From: Martelella lutilitoris
GTDB taxonomy: Bacteria; Pseudomonadota; Alphaproteobacteria; Rhizobiales; Rhizobiaceae
DNA length: 64,000 nucleotides
Assembly (NCBI RefSeq): GCF_005924265.1
Contig: NZ_VCLB01000012.1
Span: forward strand, 16,745-80,744
Direction: 5' to 3'
Below the pieces are notes generated by a model, which was not told where the DNA came from, ran no database searches, and saw only the letters and a list, made by a program, of their open reading frames with translations. Every line of letters starts with the position of its first letter. Position 1 is the first letter of the stretch. The position numbers were made by a program, and so were the translations under genes. This document shows, in pieces, positions 1 to 9,208 of this stretch.

Positions 1-379
1 CTTCCGGAATCTCGGTTTCATCCTCCTGCGGCAGGTCCATCACCGAATAGGCGACTTCGGCGAAATCGGCGTGGCCATTGTGCTGGTGGTGATCCTTCAG
101 CTTGCGCTTGTAGCGGCGCAGGCGCTTGGCGATGCGTTCGAACGCTGCGTCGAAGGCGGCCTGGGGATCATGGGCCTTGCCGGCTGCATGCAGCACGGCG
201 CCACTGTCGAGATGGACCTTGCAGTCGGCCTCGAAGCCGCCTGCCGACTTCTCGACCGTGACCTGGCCGGAATAGCCGCCGTCAAAATATTTGGTGACCG
301 CTTCCTCGATCTGGTCTTCGATTTTTTCACGGAAAGCCTCACCGACTTCCATTTGTTTTCCCGAGACGCGAACACTCAT
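1..379 (-). CDS. hpf: Ribosome hibernation promoting factor, long form (3' end cut by window edge)
   Basis: Translating the minus strand from the ATG at 377-379 gives a protein beginning MSVRVSGKQMEVGEAF, followed by a basic stretch RLRRYKRKLKDHH near residue 90. This is the S30AE/HPF fold that binds the 30S decoding region and silences ribosomes in stationary phase. About 126 residues are visible; the C-terminal dimerisation domain of the long form would lie beyond the left edge. A purine-rich AAGGGAAG precedes the start. The position directly downstream of rpoN is the usual one in rhizobia, where ptsN normally follows, and supports the call. Confidence 0.9.
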   Translation of the reverse strand, partial: MSVRVSGKQMEVGEAFREKIEDQIEEAVTKYFDGGYSGQVTVEKSAGGFEADCKVHLDSGAVLHAAGKAHDPQAAFDAAFERIAKRLRRYKRKLKDHHQHNGHADFAEVAYSVMDLPQEDETEIPE

Positions 380-730
380 GGATCTTCCCTTCTTCTATCG
401 TTTGCGGGCACCAGTTTAAGCCAAGCCCCGTTCTCCTCCAAGAACTTACAGGCATGGCCTTCCGGTGACCGGGACGGCACTTCGATGACTGATTGTCATC
501 ATAACTCATTTGGGCATTTTTCAGCCGTTTGCCAGCGGGATCTCCGCAATATTCTTCTTGCGATTTTTTGCCGCCGGGTGCGGTTGGTTTGCCGCTTATC
601 CCGGTCCCGGAGCATCTGCGTCCCGTCTCCCTTGCTGAGGCGGCGCCCCTCTTGCGGCGGATGCTCTACCGTCCATGTTGGCCGAAGTCAATCACGGCGG
701 CGCCTTTGCCGGGGCCGTTCTCACCGCGGC
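380..730. other. Intergenic region between rpoN and hpf
   Basis: This 351-bp gap holds the ribosome-binding site of hpf and presumably its promoter. I see no convincing -35/-10 pair, no sigma-54 element and no open frame with coding character. Plus-strand frames through it are shadows. Confidence 0.5.
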
Positions 731-2266
731 TCAGGCGCCGACGGCCTTGGCGTAGGCGCGTTTTTCGCGGCGGCGCTGGACGGAGGAGGGGATCGACATG
801 GCCTCGCGGTATTTTGCCACGGTCCGGCGGGCCAGCGTGATGCCCTCGTCCTTGAGTGCTGAGACGATGTCATCGTCGGACAGGACCGCCTCGGCCGTTT
901 CCGCACTGATCATGCGGCGGATCTTGTGGCGGATCGATTCCGCCGAAAGCGCGCTGCCGTCCGCCTGGTCGGAGGCGATCGAAACGGAGAAGAAATAGCG
1001 CAGTTCGTAAAGGCCGCGCGGGGTCAGGATGAACTTGTTGGAGGTGACGCGGCTGACGGTCGATTCGTGCATCTTGATCGCGTCGGCCACGGTCTTCAGG
1101 TTGAGCGGCCGCAGATGATCGACGCCGTGCTTGAGGAAGGCGTCCTGCTGGCGCACGATCTCGCTTGCGACCTTCAAGATTGTGCGGGCGCGCTGGTCGA
1201 GGCTGCGCGTCAGCCAGTTTGCCGTCTGCAGGCAGGTGTTGAGAAAGGCATCATCGGCCTCCGACATGCCGCGCGAGGCCTTGATTTCGGTAAGGTAGGA
1301 GCGATTGACCAGAACGCGCGGCAGCGTGTCGGGATTGAGCTCCACCTGCCATTCGCCCTCCTTGCGGGCCGAGACGATGACATCGGGCAGGACCGATTCG
1401 GGCGGCTGGCTGGAAAAGGTGCCGGCCGGTTTCGGGTTCAGCCGGCGAAGCGTCTGCATCATCGCCAGAAGATCCTGTTCTTCCACGCCGCAAAGCTTCT
1501 TCAGCCTGGTGAAATCGCGGCGGGCGACCAGTTCGAGATTGTCGACCAGGGCCGCCATTGCCGGGGTAAGGCCTTCAGTCTGCAGCAATTGCTGACGCAT
1601 GCAGTCGGAAAGGGACTGGGCGAAGATGCCGGGCGGATCGAGCGTTTTCAGCCGCTCCAGCACAGCATCCAGCCTGTCGGCGGTCAGTCCGGCGCGTTCG
1701 GCGATTTCGGCGGTCTCGCCCCGGAAATAGCCGGCCTCGTCGAGATAGTCGACAAGGTGGCGGGCGATCGCCTGTTCGTCCGGACGCTTGAAGGTGAGCG
1801 CGATCTGGGCGGTGAGGTGATCGCGCAGGCAGGGCCTGCCGGCGACGAATTCGTCAAGGTCGACATGGTCGTCGCCACCAAGCGTGCCCGGCATCGATTT
1901 CCACTGGCTCATCAGCTCCGGCGCATCCGGCCGCAAAGGCGGGCTGTCTTCGCCGTAAGCGCTGTCGAAATTGCTGTCGAGGCTGTCTCCGAGCCGGGCC
2001 GTGCCGTCGGCCTGCCGGTCGTCGGAATACCAGTCGCTGGCAAGGTCGGCGCCGGCGGTCTCCTGTGGTTCGGCAACCTCCGGCCGGTCCTCCGGTCCGC
2101 CGTCTTCGCCGGCAACCTCCAGAAGCGGGTTCTTCTCCACTTCCTGGGCGATGAACTGGTTAAGTTCGGCATGCGGCATCTGCAGCAGCTGAATGGACTG
2201 CATCAGTTGCGGCGTCATGACCAGCGACTGGTTCTGTCGGAGAAAGAGATTGGCGCTTAATGCCAT
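731..2266 (-). CDS. rpoN: RNA polymerase sigma-54 factor RpoN
   Basis: This 511-residue protein directs core polymerase to -24/-12 promoters that need an enhancer-binding activator (nitrogen, C4-dicarboxylate and related genes). Region I at the N terminus is rich in Gln and Leu (QNQSLVMTPQLMQSIQLLQM, activator-responsive). The core-binding region follows, and the C-terminal RpoN box ARRTVAKYRE that reads the -24 element is intact near residue 480. Length is normal for the family. It lies 144 bp downstream of lptB on the same strand, the arrangement seen throughout Rhizobiales, and is followed by hpf. Confidence 0.97.
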   Translation of the reverse strand: MALSANLFLRQNQSLVMTPQLMQSIQLLQMPHAELNQFIAQEVEKNPLLEVAGEDGGPEDRPEVAEPQETAGADLASDWYSDDRQADGTARLGDSLDSNFDSAYGEDSPPLRPDAPELMSQWKSMPGTLGGDDHVDLDEFVAGRPCLRDHLTAQIALTFKRPDEQAIARHLVDYLDEAGYFRGETAEIAERAGLTADRLDAVLERLKTLDPPGIFAQSLSDCMRQQLLQTEGLTPAMAALVDNLELVARRDFTRLKKLCGVEEQDLLAMMQTLRRLNPKPAGTFSSQPPESVLPDVIVSARKEGEWQVELNPDTLPRVLVNRSYLTEIKASRGMSEADDAFLNTCLQTANWLTRSLDQRARTILKVASEIVRQQDAFLKHGVDHLRPLNLKTVADAIKMHESTVSRVTSNKFILTPRGLYELRYFFSVSIASDQADGSALSAESIRHKIRRMISAETAEAVLSDDDIVSALKDEGITLARRTVAKYREAMSIPSSVQRRREKRAYAKAVGA

Positions 2267-2410
2267 GACGCGAGCAAAACCCCTGGGTCGCTATCGCCGG
2301 CCCGAACGGGCGACCATATGCGTACTGAACAAATCAAAGTGTACAGATGGGAGACTGGCACAAAAATTGCTTTGTGATCAAGCCGGAATCCGCTGCTCGG
2401 GCGTTCGCAT

Positions 2411-3232
2411 CTACAGGCTGAAATTGTCTCCGAGGTAGAAACGGCGCACATCGGTGTTGGCGACGATCTCGTCGGCCTTGCCGTGGGTCAGCACCTCGCC
2501 GGCATGGATGATATAGGCGCGGTCGATCATGCCAAGCGTTTCGCGGACATTGTGATCCGTGATCAGGACGCCGATGCCGCGCCGCGTCAGGTGGCGGATC
2601 AGGTTCTGGATATCGGCGACCGAAATCGGGTCGACGCCGGCAAAGGGCTCGTCCAGCAGCATGAAGGCCGGGTCGGTTGCCAGCGCGCGGGCGATTTCGA
2701 GGCGCCGGCGCTCGCCGCCGGAAAGCGCCACGGCCGAGGTCTTGCGCAACTTGGCGATGCCGAATTCCTCCATCAGCTGCTCGAGCTTTTCTTCCCGCTC
2801 CTTCTTCTTCAGGGGCGTCAGTTCGAGCACGGCGCGGATGTTGGCTTCAACCGAGAGGCCGCGAAAGATCGAGGCTTCCTGCGGCAGGTAGCCGACGCCG
2901 AGGCGGGCGCGGCGGTACATCGGCAGGCCGGTGACGTCGCGGCCATGCAGCGCGATGGAGCCCTCATCGACGGGCACCAGGCCGGTGATCATATAAAAAC
3001 AGGTGGTCTTGCCCGCGCCGTTGGGGCCGAGCAGGCCGACGGCCTCGCCGCGGCGCACCACCAGCGACACGCCGTTGACGACGCGCCGGCTGCGATAGGT
3101 CTTGGTCAGCCCCTGCGCGATCAGCGTGCCGTCATAACGGCCGTTTTCGCGGTCGCCGTTCTGGGGCGCAGTTGCGGTAACGGACGGGCGCTCTGCCGTG
3201 GAGAGCGTTTTTCTTGTCGTTGTCTTCGGCAT
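2411..3232 (-). CDS. lptB: LPS export ABC transporter ATP-binding protein LptB
   Basis: The cytoplasmic ATPase of the LptB2FGC complex powers extraction of lipopolysaccharide from the inner membrane toward the LptA bridge. Walker A (GPNGAGKTT), the ABC signature (LSGGERRRLEIARAL) and Walker B with catalytic Glu (FMLLDEPFAGVDP) are all present in order. At 273 residues it carries about 35 extra N-terminal residues before the ABC domain compared with the E. coli protein, so a later start is possible. Only 6 bp separate it from lptA upstream, so lptC-lptA-lptB is one operon. Confidence 0.95.
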   Translation of the reverse strand: MPKTTTRKTLSTAERPSVTATAPQNGDRENGRYDGTLIAQGLTKTYRSRRVVNGVSLVVRRGEAVGLLGPNGAGKTTCFYMITGLVPVDEGSIALHGRDVTGLPMYRRARLGVGYLPQEASIFRGLSVEANIRAVLELTPLKKKEREEKLEQLMEEFGIAKLRKTSAVALSGGERRRLEIARALATDPAFMLLDEPFAGVDPISVADIQNLIRHLTRRGIGVLITDHNVRETLGMIDRAYIIHAGEVLTHGKADEIVANTDVRRFYLGDNFSL

Positions 3233-3238
3233 GCGGGA

Positions 3239-3814
3239 TCAGTTGCCTGGCCGTGACTGCGGGTTGAGCCGGATCTGCACGCGCTTGCCGCATGCGTCAA
3301 GCTTGGCCTGGCTGGTGTTCATGTCGACGGTGAGCTTGCAGCCGACGAAGACATTGCCGCTTTCCTTCAGCACCACTTCATTGCCCTCCAGCACGAAATG
3401 CTGGGTGACCATGTCGAAATAGCCAGTGTCGCCGGTGGCCGTCTGCGTGTCTGTGAGAAGCTGCACCGACTGGCTGAGGTCGATTCGCTCGATATCGCCC
3501 TGTCCGGAGGCGATCCCGGTCGAGCCGCCGGCATAGCGCACGGTCATCTTGCCGGCCTTGACCTGGTTCTCGCCCTGGACGGCGACGACATTGCCGGAAA
3601 AGGTGATCAGCTTGGTCGCGTCATCCACTTCGAATTCGTCGGCGTCGATGTCGATCGGCTCGTCGCCGGAAAGCTGGAAGCCGCTGGTCTGGGTCGACTG
3701 GGCGAGGCTTTGGCCCGCCGGCAGCGCCAGCGCGCACAAAAGCGCCAGCGTTGCCGCGGTCGAGCGGCGCGGGGCGCAGAATTTCAAATTGCTCAGATCC
3801 ATCCGAAACCTCAT
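3239..3814 (-). CDS. lptA: LPS transport periplasmic protein LptA
   Basis: LptA forms the periplasmic beta-jellyroll bridge that carries lipopolysaccharide from LptC to the outer-membrane LptDE. The 191-residue product starts with a signal peptide (hydrophobic LALLCALALPAGQSLAQ, cleavage expected after AQ around residue 39) and continues into an OstA-like repeat (DADEFEVDDATKLITFSGNV). The start overlaps the lptC stop (shared TCAT on the plus strand, 3811-3814), which implies translational coupling. Confidence 0.92.
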   Translation of the reverse strand: MRFRMDLSNLKFCAPRRSTAATLALLCALALPAGQSLAQSTQTSGFQLSGDEPIDIDADEFEVDDATKLITFSGNVVAVQGENQVKAGKMTVRYAGGSTGIASGQGDIERIDLSQSVQLLTDTQTATGDTGYFDMVTQHFVLEGNEVVLKESGNVFVGCKLTVDMNTSQAKLDACGKRVQIRLNPQSRPGN

Positions 3815-4485
3815 TGTCCGGTGCGGGCCAGTGCCGACGGCGACAGCGTGACGTGAACGCCGCCGCCAAAGCGGATTTTCTGACCGTTATCGATGATATT
3901 CACGTTTTCGGCAACCACTGATGCCTGCGGCGCAGTTACGGACACCGGCGTGTCGCTGGACAGCGTTCCGGCCTTGATGTCGATCTCGGCGGATGTGAAA
4001 TCCGCATGCATGCCGTTCGAAAGCTCGATGGTGAAGGGGTCGTTTATCGTCAGCTTCTCGGTGGCGCGGTCGTAGAGCGTGCGCGCCGCATCGACCACGG
4101 CCGTCACATTATCCTCGACGGGAACCGTGGCAATGACGTTTTCGAGCAGCACGGTGCTGTCGTCGGGATTGGCGGCGGGCAACAGCGCGCGATCCGCCTT
4201 CAGCGAGTAGCGGATGCCGTCGGAATTGCGGCCCGACATGCCGGGATTGGTCATGACGATCATGCCGTTCTCGATCGATGCGGCATCGAGCGAGATGTTG
4301 TCGGGCACGATCGAGCGCAGAAAGGTTGCGGCAATCAGTCCGATCGTGATCACAACAGCGGCAAGCGGCAGGAGGAATTTGAGGCGACGCACATGGCCTG
4401 AATGCCGCCGCGCCTTGCGGAAGCCTTCCTCGATGGATGGCCCGGACAGACCCTTGTCGTCATGCGTTGTGGTTGCAATGCTCAT
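3811..4485 (-). CDS. lptC: LPS export protein LptC (YrbK family)
   Basis: LptC is a bitopic inner-membrane protein that receives LPS from LptFG and passes it to LptA. The product from the ATG at 4483-4485 is 224 residues (MSIATTTHDDKGLS...). It has a short cytoplasmic tail, one transmembrane helix (LKFLLPLAAVVITIGLIAA, about residues 38-58) and a periplasmic LptC domain. The open frame extends upstream to 4695, but that extension is Arg/Trp-rich and unlike the family, so I used the internal start. It is the first gene of the lptC-lptA-lptB unit. Confidence 0.9.
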   Translation of the reverse strand: MSIATTTHDDKGLSGPSIEEGFRKARRHSGHVRRLKFLLPLAAVVITIGLIAATFLRSIVPDNISLDAASIENGMIVMTNPGMSGRNSDGIRYSLKADRALLPAANPDDSTVLLENVIATVPVEDNVTAVVDAARTLYDRATEKLTINDPFTIELSNGMHADFTSAEIDIKAGTLSSDTPVSVTAPQASVVAENVNIIDNGQKIRFGGGVHVTLSPSALARTGQ

Positions 4486-4713
4486 CTTGTGTCGTCTCGT
4501 CGTCTTCGGACGGCCTGTCATTCCCGGCCGCCACGGGCCCTGCGACAGCCTGAGCCGTTGCCTCTCAGTGTTCATGGGTATTATGTTTTGCCGGCCATAA
4601 CAAGTTGGCGACCGAAAAACGGGCCATGCGCGATTGACATCAGATGAGCGTCGCACGCACATTCGCCAAGCGCGGCAGCCATGCGCGCCGTTCAAAACAC
4701 TGTGAGGGCGTTG

Positions 4714-5667
4714 ATGAACCTATCGGATATCCTTGAGCGCAGGCGCCTCAGGCGGCGCGTTGGCTGGTGGCGTGCGGCGGCTCTCGCGGTCGCCGTCCTG
4801 CTCGTGGTCGCGCTCTACGAGGCCTATGGCGGGGCCGAGCCGGGGACCATGCTCGCCCGCCCGCACGTCGCGCAATTGTCGGTCTCGGGCGTCGTCGGCG
4901 ACGATCCGGCGATGCTCGAGACGATCCGCGAGATCGGCGAGGATCCGGCGGCCAGGGCGCTGGTCGTGTCTCTTTCGACCGGCGGCGGCACGACATTCGG
5001 CGGCGAGGCGGTCTACAAGGCCTTGCGCAAGGTGGCAGAGACAAAGCCTGTCGTCAGCGAGATACGCACCCAGGCCGCCTCGGCGGGCTACATGATCGCG
5101 CTGGCCGGCGATCGCATCTTTGCCGGCGATACCTCGATCACCGGTTCGATCGGCGTCATCTTTCTCTATCCGCAGGCGAAGGAACTGCTCGACAAGATCG
5201 GCGTCTCCGTGGATTCGATCAAATCCGCGCCGATGAAGGCCGAGCCTTCGCCGTTCGACGATGCGAGCGCGGATGCGAAGGCCATGGTCCGCGCCTTGGT
5301 GATGGACAGCTATGACTGGTTCGTAGATCTTGTCGCCGAGCGTCGCGGCATGCCGCGCGATAAGGCGCTGGAGCTCGCCGACGGACGGATCCTGACCGGA
5401 CGGCAGGCGGTTGGGGCCGGACTGGTCGACGAAATTGGCGGTCGCGAAGAAATTAAGGCCTATCTTGCCGCAAACGGCGTTTCGGACTCCCTTGAAATCC
5501 GGTCTTGGGATAACGTAAACAAAGACAGCTTCGGGGTCGGTTTAGCAAGAATGGGGGCCAAACTGCTCGAATCGCTCGGACTTGGCTGGTTTGTCAGCGA
5601 GGATATCCTTCGCCAGACCGGCCTTGTTGACGGGCTTGTGTCTGTCGGGCAGACTGATTGGCAATGA
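4714..5667 (+). CDS. sppA: S49-family signal peptide peptidase SppA
   Basis: This membrane serine protease degrades cleaved signal peptides. The 317-residue protein has one N-terminal transmembrane helix (about 20-36) and a ClpP-like peptidase domain. The nucleophile is probably Ser123 in QAASAGYM, and the general-base Lys is probably Lys170 in SIKSAPMK, by comparison with the short single-domain SppA type. An upstream in-frame ATG exists at 4681, but GAGGG lies just ahead of 4714. It is divergent from lptC and followed closely by ihfB. Confidence 0.9.
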   Translation: MNLSDILERRRLRRRVGWWRAAALAVAVLLVVALYEAYGGAEPGTMLARPHVAQLSVSGVVGDDPAMLETIREIGEDPAARALVVSLSTGGGTTFGGEAVYKALRKVAETKPVVSEIRTQAASAGYMIALAGDRIFAGDTSITGSIGVIFLYPQAKELLDKIGVSVDSIKSAPMKAEPSPFDDASADAKAMVRALVMDSYDWFVDLVAERRGMPRDKALELADGRILTGRQAVGAGLVDEIGGREEIKAYLAANGVSDSLEIRSWDNVNKDSFGVGLARMGAKLLESLGLGWFVSEDILRQTGLVDGLVSVGQTDWQ

Positions 5668-5692
5668 AAATCAGAGCGTTGAGGGGCTGGGT

Positions 5693-5989
5693 GTGATCAA
5701 GTCGGAATTGGTACAGATTGTTGCGGCGCGTAACCCGCATCTCTATCACCGCGATGTCGAAAATATCGTGAATGCAATTCTGGACGAGATCGCGGATGCG
5801 CTGGCGGCGGGCAACCGAGTCGAGTTGCGCGGCTTCGGTGCGTTTTCGGTCAAGAACCGCCCCTCGCGCTCGGGACGAAACCCGCGCACGGGCGACACCG
5901 TTTTCGTCGAAGAGAAATGGGTGCCGTTCTTCAAGACCGGCAAGGAATTGCGCGAACGCCTCAATCCCGACCAGAAAGACGACGACTAA
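5693..5989 (+). CDS. ihfB: Integration host factor subunit beta
   Basis: IHF-beta pairs with IHF-alpha to bend DNA sharply in replication, recombination and sigma-54 transcription. I chose the GTG at 5693 because the product then begins [20 protein letters not shown], as in the family, is 98 residues long and has GAGGGG about 8 nt upstream. The signature arm [21 protein letters not shown], containing the Pro-Arg-Asn-Pro minor-groove region, is intact. The frame stays open upstream into sppA, so an earlier start cannot be used to lengthen it sensibly. Confidence 0.95.
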   Translation: MIKSELVQIVAARNPHLYHRDVENIVNAILDEIADALAAGNRVELRGFGAFSVKNRPSRSGRNPRTGDTVFVEEKWVPFFKTGKELRERLNPDQKDDD

Positions 5990-6039
5990 CGGCTGCGGGC
6001 CGGATCGCCGGCAATAAGGAAACGCGTTCGAGGCGCATC

Positions 6040-6384
6040 ATGTCAAAGCTTGTCAATCTCATCATTCTTCTGCCCATCGGGGTGGTGCTGGTTCTGTTGT
6101 CGGTTGCCAACCGGCAGTCGGTGACCATGGCTCTGAACCCCTTCAATGCCAGCGACAACGTGCTCGCCGTCTCCGCTCCGTTCTTCGTCTACATCTTCAT
6201 CGCCTTTATTCTCGGCATTTTGCTGGGCGCGCTGTTTACCTGGATCTCCCAGCGCAAGCACCGCAAGACCGCCAAATCCAGCAAGCGCGAGGCCGCACTC
6301 TGGCGCGCGGAGGCCGACAAGCAGAAGGCGCGGAGCACCGAAGTCTCGTCTGCCCGCCCGCTCGATCAACTGCCGTCCTCCTGA
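6040..6384 (+). CDS. LapA/DUF1049 family inner-membrane protein
   Basis: A 114-residue protein with two hydrophobic helices (about 7-24 and 47-70) and a charged cytoplasmic tail. This matches the lipopolysaccharide assembly protein A domain family (DUF1049), whose E. coli member helps regulate LpxC turnover. It sits 50 bp after ihfB, a pairing conserved in many Proteobacteria. The role in this organism is inferred from the family only. Confidence 0.82.
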   Translation: MSKLVNLIILLPIGVVLVLLSVANRQSVTMALNPFNASDNVLAVSAPFFVYIFIAFILGILLGALFTWISQRKHRKTAKSSKREAALWRAEADKQKARSTEVSSARPLDQLPSS

Positions 6385-6465
6385 GACGATGCGAGAAGAC
6401 TTGCCATTTTCGTAACAGGGCTGATAAACCGCAGCTTTCCAACACTCGCGGGATGATCGCCTTTC

Positions 6466-7584
6466 ATGACGCCTTCCAGAGCCGACAAGACCCGCCGCAA
6501 CAAGGCTGGCGGCAAGCCGCAGGCCAAGCCTGACCGGCAGCGCAAGGGCGCGCGGTCCGAAGGCCGTGTCGAACGGCGCAAGGCCGCGGCCCCGGCGGAC
6601 AAGCAGACCGAGCGCCGCAGCCGCCAGCCCGAGCCGCAGTGGATCGCGATGCGGGAAGGCGAACGCCCGGCAGAACGCGTGCCGACCATTCTCCAGTCGG
6701 TCTCCGCCGACGGCTTTCACCTGATCGACAGCGGCCACGGGCTGAAACTCGAGCAATATGGCGATTATCGCATCGTTCGCCCCGAGGCGCAGGCGCTGTG
6801 GCCCCCGCTTCTCGATGAAAAGATCTGGGCCAATGCCGATGCGATTTTCACCGGCGATACGGACGAGGACGGCATGGGGCGCTGGCGCTTTCCCAAGGCC
6901 GCCCTTGGCGAAACATGGCCGCTGCGGATCATGGACGTCGATTTCCTCGGCCGCTTCACCGCCTTTCGCCATGTCGGCGTGTTTCCCGAACAGGTCGCCC
7001 ACTGGCAATGGATGCGTGATGTGCTGCAGCAGGCCGCAGGCGGCAAGACCCCGCCTAAAGTGCTCAACCTCTTTGGCTATACCGGCGTTGCCTCGCTGGT
7101 CGCCGCTGCCGCCGGCGCGGAAGTGACCCATGTGGATGCGTCGAAGAAGGCGATCGGCTGGGCGCGCGAGAACCAGGCGCTCTCTGGCCTCAACGATCGT
7201 CCGATCCGCTGGATCTGCGATGATGCGATGAAGTTCATCGAGCGCGAGGAGCGACGCGGCAACCACTATGACATCATCCTCACCGATCCGCCGAAATTCG
7301 GACGCGGGCCGAATGGAGAGGTCTGGCAGCTTTTCGAGCATCTGCCTCGAATGTTGGACCTCTGCCGCGCGATCCTGAAACCGGATGCGCTCGGCTTCGT
7401 GCTGACGGCCTATTCGATCCGCGCCAGCTTCTATTCGGTTCACGAGCTGATGATGGAGACGATGCGCGGCTTCGGCGGCGTGGTCGAATCGGGCGAACTC
7501 GTCATTCGCGAGGCGGGGCTTTCCGGCGATCAGCCCGGCCGCGCCCTTTCAACATCCCTTTATGCGCGGTGGTTGCCCCAATGA
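6466..7584 (+). CDS. Class I SAM-dependent rRNA (cytosine) methyltransferase-like protein
   Basis: The 372-residue product has a Lys/Arg-rich, low-complexity first 60 residues (probably disordered and RNA-binding). A Rossmann methyltransferase domain follows: motif I VLNLFGYTGVASLVAAAAGA, the acidic end of beta-2 THVDAS, and the catalytic-loop motif IILTDPPKFGRG. This is the Methyltrans_SAM group that includes RlmI/RlmK-type 23S rRNA methyltransferases; the exact target cannot be read from sequence. Its stop overlaps the start of the next gene (ATGA), another RNA methyltransferase, so the two are probably co-expressed. Confidence 0.82.
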   Translation: MTPSRADKTRRNKAGGKPQAKPDRQRKGARSEGRVERRKAAAPADKQTERRSRQPEPQWIAMREGERPAERVPTILQSVSADGFHLIDSGHGLKLEQYGDYRIVRPEAQALWPPLLDEKIWANADAIFTGDTDEDGMGRWRFPKAALGETWPLRIMDVDFLGRFTAFRHVGVFPEQVAHWQWMRDVLQQAAGGKTPPKVLNLFGYTGVASLVAAAAGAEVTHVDASKKAIGWARENQALSGLNDRPIRWICDDAMKFIEREERRGNHYDIILTDPPKFGRGPNGEVWQLFEHLPRMLDLCRAILKPDALGFVLTAYSIRASFYSVHELMMETMRGFGGVVESGELVIREAGLSGDQPGRALSTSLYARWLPQ

Positions 7585-8450
7585 GCTTCGAGCGAGACGA
7601 CAGGCGCGCGCCGCGCGTCGGCACGGTGAAGGAAGTCACCTCCCTTACCAACCCGATCATCAAGGATATCCGCGCGCTGTCGCAGAAGAAGCACCGCGAG
7701 GAGACCGGAACCTTCATGGCCGAGGGGCTGAAGCTGGTCATCGATGCTCTGGAACTCAACTGGTCGATCCGCACGCTGATCTATGCCAAGGCGGCCAAGG
7801 GCAAGGCGCAGGTGGAAAAGGTCGCCGCCAAGACGATCGCATCCGGCGGCCTGGTGCTGGAGGTCTCCGAAAAGGTGCTTTCGGCGATCACGCGGCGCGA
7901 CAATCCGCAAATGGTCGTCGGCGTGTTCGAAAGCCATTACCGGCCGCTTGCCGATATCCGCCCGGCGAATACCGAGACCTATGTGGCGCTCGATAGGGTG
8001 CGCGATCCCGGCAATCTCGGCACCATCATCCGCACCGCCGATGCGGCGGGCGCGGCGGGCGTCATCCTTGTCGGCGAGACCACCGATCCGTTTTCGCTGG
8101 AGACCGTGCGCGCCACCATGGGCTCGGTCTTCGCCCTTCCGGTCTCGCGCGCCGAGCCGCGCGCGTTCCTGGATTGGGCCGGAAAGAGCGGCGCCGAGAT
8201 CGTCGCCACACATCTTGCCGGTTCCGTCGATTACCGGACCATCGACTATACGAAGAAGCCGGTCGTGCTTTTGATGGGCAATGAGCAGCAGGGCCTTCCT
8301 CCGGAACTCGCCGAAGGCGCGGGGCGGCTTGCCCGCATTCCGCAGCAGGGCAGGGCTGATTCGCTCAATCTCGCGGTCGCGACCGGTGTGATGCTCTATG
8401 AGGCGCGCCGCCATCTTCTGTCGCTCGACACACCGGAGAAAAGCCGATGA
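7581..8450 (+). CDS. TrmH/SpoU-family RNA 2'-O-methyltransferase
   Basis: A 289-residue SPOUT-class enzyme with an N-terminal substrate-binding domain (SLTNPIIKDIRALSQKKHRE) and a C-terminal knotted domain. The SPOUT motifs are all present: DRVRDPGNLGTIIRTADAAG (motif 1), PVVLLMGNEQQGLP (motif 2) and IPQQGRADSLNLAVATGVML (motif 3). The catalytic Asn and Arg are visible. The ATG at 7581 overlaps the previous stop; an in-frame ATG at 7569 is also possible. Whether it acts on rRNA or tRNA cannot be told from sequence. Confidence 0.9.
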   Translation: MSFERDDRRAPRVGTVKEVTSLTNPIIKDIRALSQKKHREETGTFMAEGLKLVIDALELNWSIRTLIYAKAAKGKAQVEKVAAKTIASGGLVLEVSEKVLSAITRRDNPQMVVGVFESHYRPLADIRPANTETYVALDRVRDPGNLGTIIRTADAAGAAGVILVGETTDPFSLETVRATMGSVFALPVSRAEPRAFLDWAGKSGAEIVATHLAGSVDYRTIDYTKKPVVLLMGNEQQGLPPELAEGAGRLARIPQQGRADSLNLAVATGVMLYEARRHLLSLDTPEKSR

Positions 8451-8935
8451 GATCGCCGCTTTCGCGCCCCGGCCCGGCCATCGCCTTCGTCGTCATCGCG
8501 CTGCTCATCGATGCGGTGGTCAAATATGCGGTCGAGCTCTATCTGCCGTTTCACCGGACAATCGACGTCCTGCCCTTCCTGGGCCTGTTCAAGACCTATA
8601 ATCCCGGCATCGCCTTTTCGCTTCTGTCGGATACCAACGGCTGGGCGCTGGTCGGCATGCGGCTCGTCATCGTCGCGGTCGTCATCTATCTCTGGCGCAA
8701 GACCGCGCCGGGGCAGGCCTGGGCGCTGCTGGGCTTTGCGCTCGTCGTCGCTGGCGCGCTCGGCAATATTCTCGACCATTTCATCTACGGTCACGTGGTC
8801 GACTATATCCGCTTCCATGTCGGCGGCTGGACCTTCCCGATCTTCAACCTCGCAGACAGCTACATCACCGTCGGCGCAGTGATGATCTTTGTCCAGGAAT
8901 TCCTGTTCAAAAGCCCCGGAGGCGACGACGCGTAA
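8447..8935 (+). CDS. lspA: Lipoprotein signal peptidase (signal peptidase II)
   Basis: LspA cleaves the signal peptide of diacylglyceryl-modified prolipoproteins in the inner membrane. The 162-residue protein has four hydrophobic helices and both catalytic-aspartate motifs, GALGNILDHFIYGHVVDYI and FNLADSYITVG. The start overlaps the stop of the preceding methyltransferase gene (ATGA). Lnt, the next enzyme of lipoprotein maturation, is encoded about 18 kb downstream in this window. Confidence 0.96.
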   Translation: MRSPLSRPGPAIAFVVIALLIDAVVKYAVELYLPFHRTIDVLPFLGLFKTYNPGIAFSLLSDTNGWALVGMRLVIVAVVIYLWRKTAPGQAWALLGFALVVAGALGNILDHFIYGHVVDYIRFHVGGWTFPIFNLADSYITVGAVMIFVQEFLFKSPGGDDA

Positions 8936-9177
8936 ACCGGAAATACCGGCCGTCAATTTAGAAAGTGCTTGAACATCAAGGGATTGAAGGACCGTTGCTT
9001 CGGCCCTGAATTGTCCCCGGATGTTGACGAGGCGTCAAAACCTTCTGGACCTCGCATTCTCCATGTACTAGTCTTTTGGCATGAGGACGGTGCCCGGAAG
9101 GCACGTGAGAGGCGGCGGAGAATTGACGCGAGAGGACCTCTTTTTAACAATGTAACCTCCAGAACGGCGGGATGCGA

Positions 9178-9195
9178 CTGTCACGAACGTGTCGC
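9178..9195 (+). promoter_or_regulatory. Possible degenerate Pho box upstream of olsB
   Basis: CTGTCAC-GAAC-GTGTCGC resembles two 7-mers with 4-bp spacing, the layout of PhoB sites (consensus CTGTCAT-N4-CTGTCAT); 10 of 14 positions match by eye. Rhizobial ornithine lipids are known to be phosphate-regulated. The site lies very close to the ATG at 9209, which weakens it unless a later start is used. Confidence 0.25.
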
Positions 9196-9208
9196 AGTTA
9201 GATGGTTT

